Of a DNA stretch of 37,481 bases, positions 23,419 to 31,590 are shown piece by piece. This DNA comes from Lentisphaeria bacterium (lineage in GTDB: Bacteria > Verrucomicrobiota > Lentisphaeria > Victivallales > UBA1829): positions 1-37,481 of the forward strand of contig JAGCNI010000132.1 of assembly GCA_017646015.1 (NCBI GenBank), given 5' to 3'. The first letter of the stretch is position 1. Each line of letters opens with the position of its first letter. A program made the position numbers and the translations under genes. Below the pieces are notes generated by a model. That model saw nothing but the letters and a program-made list of their open reading frames with translations. It was not told where the DNA came from and did no database searches.

Positions 23419-23434
23419 TCTCTGAATGTTCCGG

Positions 23435-23980
23435 TCAATCCTGAAGTGGGAGAAGTTGTTTGATTTTTTCCAGAATTTCCGGCACTTCCGACATTCTGCC
23501 GACTCCGTCATCTCCGCAAGCCAGACGTCCTTTTCCGGGACCGACAAAATGGACACCCCGTTCTGTCAGAATACGACAGTTCTCTCTGACTGCCGGAGCT
23601 GCCCACATCCGGGAATTCATTGCCGGAGCCAGCAACATCGGACCGGTAAAAGCCAATGCGGTAGTTGTCAGAGCATCATCTGCGATCCCATGAGTATATT
23701 TTCCGAGAAAATTTGCGGTACAGGGTGCAACCACCATCAGGTCAGCCGCTTCAGAAAGTTCAATATGTTCCGGTTTCCATTCCGGCACATCCCACAAACT
23801 GCAAATCACAGGATTCCGTGAGAGTGTTTGAAAACAACGTTGCGTGATCAACTGCTGTGCGCTGGCTGTCATAATTACATGCACATCATATCCGGCAGCG
23901 GTGAGTTTACTGCAGAGATCGGCACTTTTATAGGCGGCGATACCTCCGGTAACACCCAGAATGATTTTATTATTTTTCAT
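23435..23980 (-). CDS. coaC: Phosphopantothenoylcysteine decarboxylase, stand-alone (CoaC)
   Basis: A 181-residue flavoprotein equal to the first domain of bifunctional Dfp/CoaBC; it decarboxylates 4'-phospho-pantothenoylcysteine to 4'-phosphopantetheine in coenzyme A synthesis. Seen: G-V-T-G-G-I-A-A-Y-K (FMN site, 9-18), catalytic H72 in E-H-I-E-L, A-P-C-T-A-N (85-90), P-A-M-N-S-R-M-W (119-126), and the lid cysteine C155 in L-A-C-G-D-D-G-V-G-R-M. The CoaB synthetase domain is missing and the gene simply ends. ATG at 23980 overlaps the gmk stop by 11 bases; AAGGAGG lies upstream. Confidence 0.9.
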   Translation of the reverse strand: MKNNKIILGVTGGIAAYKSADLCSKLTAAGYDVHVIMTASAQQLITQRCFQTLSRNPVICSLWDVPEWKPEHIELSEAADLMVVAPCTANFLGKYTHGIADDALTTTALAFTGPMLLAPAMNSRMWAAPAVRENCRILTERGVHFVGPGKGRLACGDDGVGRMSEVPEILEKIKQLLPLQD

Positions 23981-24599
23981 GGAAAGGGGCCTCCTTGAAT
24001 CTTGCACTCCGCAACCGGAGTGTGCTGATGATCCCTGACAATGCTTTCTGTGCTGTTGCCAGATCATCATTGACAATTATATACTTATATTCATTCCAGC
24101 AAGTCATTTCCTGTTTGGAATTTGCAAGACGTTTGAGAATGGATGCTTCCGCATCTGTACCTCTGCCCCGCAGACGTTTTTCCAATTCGGTATAGCTCGG
24201 GGGAGCAATGAATATGGATTCCAGTGAACGGAGCCATTCCGGATCACTTCCGAATTTTTTCTTGATCTGCAATGCACCCTGCACATCAATATCAAGAACA
24301 ACATCAATTCCTTTTTCTACCCGGTCAAATACTTCAGATTTGAGTGTGCCGTAATAGTTTCCGTGAACTTCGGCATATTCAATGAAATCATTGTTCCGGA
24401 TATGTTTTTCAAATTCCTCCCGGCTCAGAAAATGATAGTCAATACCATCTTTTTCCTCTCCACGGGGAGCACGGGTCGTGCAGGAAACAGAAAATTCCAA
24501 GCCGGAAAATTCTTCAAACATCCGGCTGCACAGTGTAGATTTACCGGAACCGCTCGGTCCGGAAATAATCAAGATCATACCATATCGGGGGGTGGTCAT
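23970..24599 (-). CDS. gmk: Guanylate kinase
   Basis: A 209-residue P-loop kinase that converts GMP to GDP. Seen: I-I-S-G-P-S-G-S-G-K-S-T (11-22), S-V-S-C-T-T-R-A-P-R-G-E-E (GMP-binding), F-I-E-Y-A-E-V-H-G-N-Y-Y-G-T and L-D-I-D-V-Q-G-A. Length matches the family (about 205). ATG at 24599 is chosen: AAAGGAG 7 bases upstream sits across the glycerate-kinase stop, with one base between the genes. It overlaps coaC by 11 bases. Confidence 0.96.
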   Translation of the reverse strand: MTTPRYGMILIISGPSGSGKSTLCSRMFEEFSGLEFSVSCTTRAPRGEEKDGIDYHFLSREEFEKHIRNNDFIEYAEVHGNYYGTLKSEVFDRVEKGIDVVLDIDVQGALQIKKKFGSDPEWLRSLESIFIAPPSYTELEKRLRGRGTDAEASILKRLANSKQEMTCWNEYKYIIVNDDLATAQKALSGIISTLRLRSARFKEAPFHEK

Positions 24600-24600
24600 T

Positions 24601-25731
24601 TTAAGCTCCTTTGAGCAGCCGCGCCAGATTGCGGGCTGTAAAATAAAGATCATCTTTTCCGGCTTTGATCGCTTCTGCAACAGTAGCATGAGCTCCGCTG
24701 GATATACTGAATGCAAAGTCAAAAGTCTTGCTGAATCCGGTAAGATCGCCTTTCAACGCTCCGGAAAGCAGCATGACCGGAATTCCGGACGCATGGCAGA
24801 CTGCTGCAATTTCACCACAGAGTTTTCCGGAGTCCGTCTGAGAATCCGTACAGCCTTCTCCGGTGATCAGAAGATCGGTTCCCGGCAGATATTTTTCAAG
24901 CTCCAGCATCCCCATGACCAGTTTCGCTCCGGAGGTCGGTGTTGCTTTACAGAATGCACGGAGTCCGGCTCCCAAACCGCCGGCAGCACCATCGCCCGGT
25001 TGTTCAACAGAATCCAGAATCCCTTGTTTCAACCAGACTTCTGCCAATTTTTTCAGACATTCTTCCAATTCTCCGACCATTGCCGGGGTCGCACCTTTTT
25101 GCGGACCATAGACCGTTGCCGAACCATTCGGACCGAGCAATGGATTCGTCACATCACAGGCAACACGGATCCTGACTTGTGCCAGTCGCGGATCCATTCC
25201 GGACATATCAATACGGTCAAGAGTTTTCAACGCCTGCGGTTTCAAGGGCAGTTCCATTCCATTCCGATCCAGAAAACGGCATCCGAGAGCAGCAGCCATT
25301 CCCATTCCGCCATCCACCGTGGCACTTCCGCCGATTCCGATCGTGATCTCCTCTACACCAAGATCCAATGCCGCACGGATCAGTTCGCCTGTTCCATACG
25401 TGTTGGCTTCCAATGGATTCAATTCATCATTCCGCAGCAATGCCAATCCGCTGACAGAGGACATTTCAAGAACTGCGGATTTGCCATGATTGTAAATCCC
25501 CAGTTCTCCCTCAACTGCTCTGCCCAGAGGTCCCGCAGCTTTGATCTTGTGGATTTTTCCGTTGCAGGCAGAAACCACTGCATCCACAGTGCCTTCTCCA
25601 CCGTCAGCCATCGGCAGCATGATCACTTCAGCATCCGGAATTTCTTCCAGAATCGCTTTCCGGATAATACTGCAGATTTCGGGACTGGTCATGTTGCCCT
25701 TGTACTTGTCGGGCGCCAGAATGATTTTCAT
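24601..25731 (-). CDS. Glycerate kinase (GarK/GlxK family)
   Basis: A 376-residue kinase that phosphorylates D-glycerate, most likely to 2-phosphoglycerate. Seen: the family start M-K-I-I-L-A-P-D-K-Y-K-G-N-M (family A-P-D-S-F-K-G-S), M-A-D-G-G-E-G-T, E-M-S-S-V-S-G-L-A-L-L, and G-I-G-G-S-A-T-V-D-G-G-M-G-M-A-A-A-L-G. Length matches GarK/GlxK (about 380). Its gene is 4 bases after the Fe-ADH gene. With that dehydrogenase it could form a short path for hydroxy-acids such as glycerate, but this is inference. Confidence 0.93.
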   Translation of the reverse strand: MKIILAPDKYKGNMTSPEICSIIRKAILEEIPDAEVIMLPMADGGEGTVDAVVSACNGKIHKIKAAGPLGRAVEGELGIYNHGKSAVLEMSSVSGLALLRNDELNPLEANTYGTGELIRAALDLGVEEITIGIGGSATVDGGMGMAAALGCRFLDRNGMELPLKPQALKTLDRIDMSGMDPRLAQVRIRVACDVTNPLLGPNGSATVYGPQKGATPAMVGELEECLKKLAEVWLKQGILDSVEQPGDGAAGGLGAGLRAFCKATPTSGAKLVMGMLELEKYLPGTDLLITGEGCTDSQTDSGKLCGEIAAVCHASGIPVMLLSGALKGDLTGFSKTFDFAFSISSGAHATVAEAIKAGKDDLYFTARNLARLLKGA

Positions 25732-25735
25732 AATT

Positions 25736-26944
25736 TCACCACGCTTTTTCCAGAATTACTGTAATGATCTCTGCCGCATTGGCAGGTTCAACCGGGCGCG
25801 GACAACTTTGCAGTTTCATCGGGTTCTGTACCGCATCTCCTGCCACTTTGGCAATGATGGAACGGTCACAACCCAGATCGGACAATTTTGCCGGACCTTT
25901 GCAAGCCGCAATGAAATCCGCACAGTTTTTGACAATCTCTTCGGCTGTCTGTTCCGGTTCTTTGCTGAAAATCCCGCTCATTTTCATGGTGATATCACGG
26001 ACTTCCGGACTTTCCAGATAGTATTGCCAGAAAGGTGGAAGCAATGCTGCAACCGCAACCCCGTGCGGTACTTTCCCGTAAAAAGAAAAACTGCACAGAT
26101 GGGGCAGGGAGGTTGGACGGTTTCTGATGCACATCCCGCCGAGAACCGCCGCCGCAGAAAGTTTTGTGCGTGCTATGTAATTGCCCGGTTCTTTCAATAC
26201 GACTGGCAATGCCTGAGCAATCAGACGGATCCCTTCCAGTCCCCATTCCACTGAATCCGGATGTGCATTTTCTGCCCGGTAATTCAACACACTTTCAATA
26301 CAATGCACGAAAGCATCCAACGCCGTTGTAACGGTCAGATCCTGCGGCATGCTATGAGTCAGAACCGGATCCACAAAAGCATGGGACGGAATGATCTGTT
26401 TTTCCATGATCAGTTTTTTGACCCCTGATTCCGGATCGACAATATTGGAATAGGGGGTGACTTCAGAACCGGTTCCGGAGGTCGTGGGAATACAGATGAT
26501 CCGTTTGAATTCTTTTTCCGGAAAACGGGTCGATGCCGTATTGACACCGAATAGTTCATTCACATCCGATTCCGTCTGCATACTCAGATATGCCGCTTTT
26601 GCCGCATCCATCACACTGCCGCCACCGACAGCGATCACAATTTCCGGTTTGCTCTGTTCCAGTGCAGCACGCATTTTCCGGACATCTTCCACGGTGGGTT
26701 CCGGCGGAATTCCTGCGTAGAGCCGGAGATCAAATTCCGGATTGTCCACAAAAAGACTTTGTACCGCTCCCATGGAACGGTTGGCAGAGGACGTTCCCCC
26801 GGCAAACAGCATGGCTGAATTGATCCGGTTCTGAAGAACATAACAATATAATTCTGTTATGCTTCCCGCTCCAAAGGATACCATGGTATCCGGATATTCA
26901 CCCAGCATTGCTTCATAAGAAAAAGCAGAATGATCCTGTGTCAT
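25736..26944 (-). CDS. Iron-containing alcohol dehydrogenase
   Basis: A 402-residue group III (Fe-ADH) dehydrogenase. Seen: nucleotide-binding G-G-G-S-V-M-D-A-A-K (107-116), P-T-T-S-G-T-G-S-E-V-T (153-163), and the four metal ligands in order: D210 and H214 (T-A-L-D-A-F-V-H), H282 (L-P-H-L), H294 (V-P-H-G). The substrate cannot be told: butanol, 1,3-propanediol, lactaldehyde or a semialdehyde are all possible; the adjacent glycerate kinase hints at a C3 compound. ATG overlaps the epimerase stop by one base (TAATG). Confidence 0.93.
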   Translation of the reverse strand: MTQDHSAFSYEAMLGEYPDTMVSFGAGSITELYCYVLQNRINSAMLFAGGTSSANRSMGAVQSLFVDNPEFDLRLYAGIPPEPTVEDVRKMRAALEQSKPEIVIAVGGGSVMDAAKAAYLSMQTESDVNELFGVNTASTRFPEKEFKRIICIPTTSGTGSEVTPYSNIVDPESGVKKLIMEKQIIPSHAFVDPVLTHSMPQDLTVTTALDAFVHCIESVLNYRAENAHPDSVEWGLEGIRLIAQALPVVLKEPGNYIARTKLSAAAVLGGMCIRNRPTSLPHLCSFSFYGKVPHGVAVAALLPPFWQYYLESPEVRDITMKMSGIFSKEPEQTAEEIVKNCADFIAACKGPAKLSDLGCDRSIIAKVAGDAVQNPMKLQSCPRPVEPANAAEIITVILEKAW

Positions 26945-27915
26945 TATATGTCCTTTCGTTTTCTGATAAATTCAATCACATCATCAATGATCTGTTCCAG
27001 AGAGATTTGCGGCTGCCAGGAACAGAGTTCTTTGATCGCATTGCAATCCGGTGCACGGTTCATCATATCTTCAAAGCCCGGTTCATACGCTTTTTCATAA
27101 GGGATCATCTGAATACCCGTTCCGCATCCCGTGCGTTCCAGAACCAGTTCTGCCAAACCTTTGATCGAAATGCGACGGTTGGTTCCGATATTGAAAACCC
27201 GTCCATAGGAATTTTCCTGCGGAATCAGAAGGCGTAACGCACGGATCACATCCTGCACATGACAGAAACAACGTGTCTGTTCGCCGGAGCCATAAACCGG
27301 CAGCGGACGATTTTCCAATGCTGCTGTGACAAACCGGGGAAGAACCATCCCGTAACGTCCTGTCTGCCGGGGACCGACCGTGTTGAAGAATCGCACTACT
27401 GTCCCTTTCAGTTGTTTATCACGTACAAGAGCCATCAGGAAAAATTCATCCAGCAGTTTACTGCAGGCGTAAGACCAACGGGAATTTGTGGATGGACCAA
27501 TGCAGAGATCATCTGTTTCCTGAAAAAATTCTTTGTTGGATTTACCGTAAACTTCACTGGTAGAAGCAATGATGCAACGTTTGTTGTATTCTGCTGCAAA
27601 GGTCAGCACCCGTTCTGTTCCATGCACATTGGTCACAAGTGTCCGGACAGGATCATGAACGACCAGTTCCACGCCGACTGCGGCAGCAAGATGGATCAGA
27701 CAATCACAATTTCTGACCGCCTGTTCCAGAGATGTACCATCCAATATATTTTCTTTGATGACTTGTAATCCGGGATTTCCTGCAACTGCAGCAAGATTTT
27801 CTTCCGAGCCTGTTGAAAAGTCATCGATCACTGTAACTGTATTGCCGTCGGCAAGCAGGGATTCTGTCAGATGACTGCCGATAAAACCGGCTCCGCCTGT
27901 TATCAAATAATTCAT
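26944..27915 (-). CDS. NAD-dependent sugar-nucleotide epimerase/dehydratase (extended SDR)
   Basis: A 323-residue extended short-chain dehydrogenase. Seen: G-G-A-G-F-I-G-S-H-L (NAD site, 8-17), the Asp pair in V-I-D-D-F-S, L-A-A-A-V-G-V, S-T-S-E-V-Y-G, and the catalytic Y-A-C-S-K (Y-x-x-x-K). The sequence is close to UDP-glucose 4-epimerases and UDP-glucuronate decarboxylases; the exact sugar is uncertain. ATG at 27915 is chosen over a GTG at 27927 because AAGG lies just upstream at the correct spacing and the GTG itself falls inside the Shine-Dalgarno. Likely role: sugar supply for surface glycans. Confidence 0.88.
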   Translation of the reverse strand: MNYLITGGAGFIGSHLTESLLADGNTVTVIDDFSTGSEENLAAVAGNPGLQVIKENILDGTSLEQAVRNCDCLIHLAAAVGVELVVHDPVRTLVTNVHGTERVLTFAAEYNKRCIIASTSEVYGKSNKEFFQETDDLCIGPSTNSRWSYACSKLLDEFFLMALVRDKQLKGTVVRFFNTVGPRQTGRYGMVLPRFVTAALENRPLPVYGSGEQTRCFCHVQDVIRALRLLIPQENSYGRVFNIGTNRRISIKGLAELVLERTGCGTGIQMIPYEKAYEPGFEDMMNRAPDCNAIKELCSWQPQISLEQIIDDVIEFIRKRKDI

Positions 27916-27950
27916 AATGATTTTCACCTTGATTGAGATTTGTTTTCAGA

Positions 27951-28880
27951 TCAGTCATTGAGTTTGGACAGATCTTCAGGAATATCATCTCTGTCCCGGT
28001 CTTTATCATTGCGTCCATGACGGACTTTATATTTTTCCGGATAAACGACATTGACTTCATCTTTAGAGCAGGTGACAGTTCTGCCGTTATCATCCATCTG
28101 AACCACTACTTTCTGTGTAAGCAGATTTCTGTCAATGATTCGTCCGCGCCCTTCTTTACATTCACAGCAATCGCCTCTGCGCGGCATGGATTTTTCGAGT
28201 TCGAGATATCCGTCATGTTCATATTTCAGACAGCATTTGAGCCTGCCGCACATTCCGGAGATTGTGGAAGGAGTCAGCGAAAGATCCTGTTCTTTAGCCA
28301 TTTTGACATTGATGGAAGCGAACTCTGTAAGGAAAGAACAGCAGCAGAGTTTTCTTCCGCAGATGGAAAGACCGCCGATAATGGCTGTTTCATCGCGCAC
28401 ACCGATCTGTCTGAGTTCGATTCTGGTATTGAGTGCGGCGGAAAGCTGTTTGACCAGTTCCCGGAAATCGACTCTTCCTTCGGCACTGAATTGAATTGCC
28501 AGCAACTTGTTATCGAAAGAGTAATGAGCGTTGATCAGCTTCATCGGCAGTTCCAGTTTTTCGATATACTGTGCCGCTGTACGCATTGCTGATTTCGCCC
28601 GCATCAGATTTTCATTGGCTTTGCTCTGATCGACCACGGTGGCTTTCCGCTGGATCCGGGGCATTTCTGCTCTTTTTTCAGACGGCGGACCGCTGTGAAC
28701 GGTTTTAACTTCTGTTTCCGGATCGAACGGCGTATGGGATGCTGCCACGATCTGACCATAGTCTAAAAAGAAATCGCGACGGATCACACACCAGTCTCCA
28801 GTCTTCAAATTCAGGGTGTCATCACCCCTTGCTTTATACTTGAAACCGCTGTCCAACAATATTTCATAAAGAAATTCCAT
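27951..28880 (-). CDS. ricT: PSP1-domain protein, RicT/YaaT-like
   Basis: A 309-residue protein with a PSP1 C-terminal domain (about 100-180) and cysteine clusters typical of RicT/YaaT: I-C-G-R-K-L-C-C-C-S-F (about 170-180), M-C-G-R-L-K-C-C-L-K-Y-E (about 210-221), and C-C-E-C (about 238). In Bacillus RicT is part of a 4Fe-4S complex that controls RNase Y processing; here that role is inference. It ends with a charged K/R/D tail. First gene of the operon down to the peptide-binding lipoprotein. A strong divergent promoter lies upstream. Confidence 0.9.
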   Translation of the reverse strand: MEFLYEILLDSGFKYKARGDDTLNLKTGDWCVIRRDFFLDYGQIVAASHTPFDPETEVKTVHSGPPSEKRAEMPRIQRKATVVDQSKANENLMRAKSAMRTAAQYIEKLELPMKLINAHYSFDNKLLAIQFSAEGRVDFRELVKQLSAALNTRIELRQIGVRDETAIIGGLSICGRKLCCCSFLTEFASINVKMAKEQDLSLTPSTISGMCGRLKCCLKYEHDGYLELEKSMPRRGDCCECKEGRGRIIDRNLLTQKVVVQMDDNGRTVTCSKDEVNVVYPEKYKVRHGRNDKDRDRDDIPEDLSKLND

Positions 28881-28925
28881 GTAATTATCTCCATTTCGGA
28901 CTTGAAAGTTTGTTCATATTCAAGT

Positions 28926-28953
28926 AAAATACACCCTTAGCAGAGGATTTCAA
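28926..28953 (-). promoter_or_regulatory. Candidate sigma-70 promoter for the ricT operon
   Basis: Minus strand: TTGAAA (28948-28953), 16-base spacer, TATTTT (28926-28931), about 40 bases before the ricT ATG. The remaining 143-base divergent region also must hold the ftsA promoter, which I could not locate with confidence. Confidence 0.6.
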
Positions 28954-29023
28954 TATCTTTGAGCAAGAATAAGGCAATTTTTTGCAGAATTGATAAGGTG
29001 TTTTGCAAATAAAGGGGTTAATT

Positions 29024-30289
29024 ATGGTATTAAACGATAAAAATCTGATTACTTGTGTGGAATTCGGCACCGCTTCGGTGAATGTTTTGCATGGTCTTCG
29101 TGATAAAAACGGTCTTCCTGTTGTTCTTGGTATCGGCAAAGCTGCTGTAGAGGGGGCTGTCCGGAAAGGTGAGATCATTGATCTGAAACTGGCGGGAGAA
29201 GCATTGAACCGTGCCCTGGAGGCAGCGGATAAAGCAGCCGGTGGAGTTTGTGAACGCAGAAATGTATATTGTATCATCAACGGTGCAGGAGTTGCAGCCC
29301 GTCAGGGGGAGGGGCAGGTCGTGATCTTTGAAGAGGATCATAAGATTCGCCGCAGTCATCTGCAGGAGGCAATTCAGAAAGCGCAGAATATTACTCTGCC
29401 GATCGATCAAATCCAACTGGTCGCATTTGATGCGTATTACCGGATCGATTCCAAACATCGTGTTTCCGATCCTCTCGGAATGACCGGAAACCGTTTGGAT
29501 GCATATCTGCATATCTTTTCCGCGAACAGAACTTTGATCGAGAATATGACAAATCTTTTGAATAATGCCGGATTTGAGAACCGCATCGAGTTTGTTGTTT
29601 CCAGTGTCGCTTCCGCCTATGGGGCTTTGACCCGGGAGGAAAAAGAGGAAGGTGTCCTGCTGGTAGATATGGGTGCCGGGGTCACTGATTATATTCTGAT
29701 TCATAAAGATGGTATTCTTGCCAGTGGAATTTTGCCGGTCGGAACTGAAAATATCGCCAATGATCTCTCCATCGGATTGGATCTGCCGATCGAACAGTGC
29801 CGCAAAATGTTGGTTGATCCTGTTCTTAATAAAAAAATCTGTTCCGGTACCCCGTTTATTGAGGTCAACGGGGCTGTCAGCGGAACCAAACGGAATATTC
29901 CTGTCGGCTCTTTTGAACGGATTATTGATCTGCGCCTGACGGAGATTTTTTCAATTTTGCGTGAACGTCTGGATCCCGGAACTCACAATCCGCAGGCTGC
30001 TGCCGGGGTCGTTTTCTGTGGCGGTGGAGCATTGAATCCGATGATTCTGAAAACACTCTCTTCCGAAATGCACATGTCTGTCCGCCGGGGAACTCCTCTG
30101 GAGATCGGCGGCGCAGTGGATCATGAAGATCTTACCTGTCGGGATACCGCATTGCTGGGGTTGTTGAAATTTGCGATCTCATCGGAAGATGATGTGGATA
30201 ACGGAAATAATCTCGGGGATCGTCTGGATTCATTCCTGAAAAACATTTTGCAGAAAACAAAAAATTTAACAGAAGGATTGAAAATATGA
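29024..30289 (+). CDS. ftsA: Cell division protein FtsA
   Basis: A 421-residue actin-like protein that anchors FtsZ to the membrane. Seen: the phosphate-1 region V-E-F-G-T-A-S-V-N-V (FtsA D-I-G-T-x-K), the SHS2/1C region, phosphate-2 L-L-V-D-M-G-A-G-V-T-D-Y (about 209-220), and adenosine motif V-F-C-G-G-G-A. It ends with a basic amphipathic stretch (L-K-N-I-L-Q-K-T-K-N-L), a candidate membrane-targeting helix. ATG at 29024 with AAAGGGG upstream is preferred to a TTG at 29003. It overlaps the ftsZ start by 4 bases (ATGA). No other dcw cluster gene is present here. Confidence 0.92.
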   Translation: MVLNDKNLITCVEFGTASVNVLHGLRDKNGLPVVLGIGKAAVEGAVRKGEIIDLKLAGEALNRALEAADKAAGGVCERRNVYCIINGAGVAARQGEGQVVIFEEDHKIRRSHLQEAIQKAQNITLPIDQIQLVAFDAYYRIDSKHRVSDPLGMTGNRLDAYLHIFSANRTLIENMTNLLNNAGFENRIEFVVSSVASAYGALTREEKEEGVLLVDMGAGVTDYILIHKDGILASGILPVGTENIANDLSIGLDLPIEQCRKMLVDPVLNKKICSGTPFIEVNGAVSGTKRNIPVGSFERIIDLRLTEIFSILRERLDPGTHNPQAAAGVVFCGGGALNPMILKTLSSEMHMSVRRGTPLEIGGAVDHEDLTCRDTALLGLLKFAISSEDDVDNGNNLGDRLDSFLKNILQKTKNLTEGLKI

Positions 30290-31590
30290 GTGAGGAACAA
30301 GAACTCAATATCATGGAGACAGCTTCTGTTTCTTCTGAAAACAATACTTCGCCGGAGAATGTTTCTGTTGCGGAAAATACAGAAACATTATCTCAGCCGG
30401 AAACAGGTTCTTCCAAAAAGATCCTTGTTGTCGGGATCGGCGGATGCGGTTCCAAAACATTGGCAGCATTGTCTGCCATGCCCGGGGCTTCCCGTTTTAC
30501 AACTCTTCTGTTGGAAACAGATAAAGAGGTAGCAGAGAGTGCCGGGATCCATGCCGATCAGGTGCTGCTTGCTGAACCGCTTCATCTGATTTCTAATGCT
30601 CATGGCTGCGGCGGAAATCCGGTGAAAGGTGAACAGGCTTTTTCCAAAGAACGTTCCCGGATCACTCAGCTTTTTTCCGGTTATGATTTCATTATCATTA
30701 CAGGCGGTCTCGGCGGCGGTACTGCAACCGGCGGGATCCGGACTCTGGCAAGTGTGATCAAACATCTGGCTGTTCCGGCTGTTTTCATGCTCTCCACGCC
30801 TTTCTCGTTCGAATCTTATACAAAACGCCGTAATGCTGAACAATATATCAATGAATTGAGATGTATGGTTGAAATGCTGATCACTCTTCCCAATGATTTA
30901 TTGTTCGCTTCCATTGCTCCGGATACTCCTGTGGAAACCGCATTTGCTGTGGCATCGGAAGAGATGGCTGCATCTGTATTCGGAATCGCAGAACTTTTCC
31001 GGAACAGAGTGTTGATCGGCCCTGATTATGCTGAATTTTCTGCCATTCTGAAAAAAGCCGGCAATACATGTGCTTTCGGTTCCGGAAGAGCTACAAGTGA
31101 TGATGGTCTTGATCGTTGTTCTCTGGCTTTGGAACGGATGTTGGAATCCCCATTCCTCGGCGGAACTGCTCACTTGAATTCTTGCGGAACTTTGATCATT
31201 TCTCTTACCGGAGGTCCCGATATGCAGATCGCAGAAATGAAACGTACGCTTGAAAATGTTTCTTCGCTGATCCCTGCCGGTGTAGCTGTCTCTTCCGGGA
31301 CATCTGTGAATCCGGATTATGAAGGAAAAATCCAGATTTGCGCGTTGGCTGTTTTCTATGAACAGACCCCGGAAGAAACGATGACTCCTTATGAATCGGA
31401 ATCTCTCTGGATCACAACAAAAGAAAAATCCAATGCTCCGGTCGAACAGGGTTTGTTGAATTTGCAAACTTATTCCAAAGGGATTTTTGCCGATTGTTCT
31501 TCGGTCAAGTACAAGGAAGAAGATCTTGATATTCCCACATTCCAACGGCGGGGAATCAATATCGATAAAGGTATCACGGAAAAGAAATGA
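30286..31590 (+). CDS. ftsZ: Divergent cell division protein FtsZ
   Basis: A 434-residue tubulin-fold GTPase. Seen: acidic N-terminal extension (1-43); T1 V-V-G-I-G-G-C-G-S-K-T (47-57); T3-like L-E-T-D-K; the tubulin signature as G-G-L-G-G-G-T-A-T-G-G (140-150, where FtsZ has G-G-G-T-G-T-G); and the T7 loop I-G-P-D-Y-A-E-F (244-251, where FtsZ has N-x-D-F-A-D). The extreme C-terminal tail L-D-I-P-T-F-Q-R-R-G (414-423) closely matches the FtsZ peptide (D-I-P-A-F-L-R-x-Q) that binds FtsA, ZipA and others. It is the operon partner of ftsA. Two catalytic positions differ from canonical FtsZ, so polymer GTPase activity may be altered (inference). Confidence 0.88.
   Translation: MSEEQELNIMETASVSSENNTSPENVSVAENTETLSQPETGSSKKILVVGIGGCGSKTLAALSAMPGASRFTTLLLETDKEVAESAGIHADQVLLAEPLHLISNAHGCGGNPVKGEQAFSKERSRITQLFSGYDFIIITGGLGGGTATGGIRTLASVIKHLAVPAVFMLSTPFSFESYTKRRNAEQYINELRCMVEMLITLPNDLLFASIAPDTPVETAFAVASEEMAASVFGIAELFRNRVLIGPDYAEFSAILKKAGNTCAFGSGRATSDDGLDRCSLALERMLESPFLGGTAHLNSCGTLIISLTGGPDMQIAEMKRTLENVSSLIPAGVAVSSGTSVNPDYEGKIQICALAVFYEQTPEETMTPYESESLWITTKEKSNAPVEQGLLNLQTYSKGIFADCSSVKYKEEDLDIPTFQRRGINIDKGITEKK

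Noticed and set aside
24478..25764. Long open frame (about 428 codons) on the plus strand
   Set aside because: It is antisense to gmk and glycerate kinase, has a composition rich in C, H, F, R and S with no domain, and results from the codon bias of the real genes.
28881..29023. ftsA promoter
   Set aside because: Several TTG-type -35 candidates exist in this divergent gap but none has a fitting -10 at 16-18 bases, so no site is annotated.
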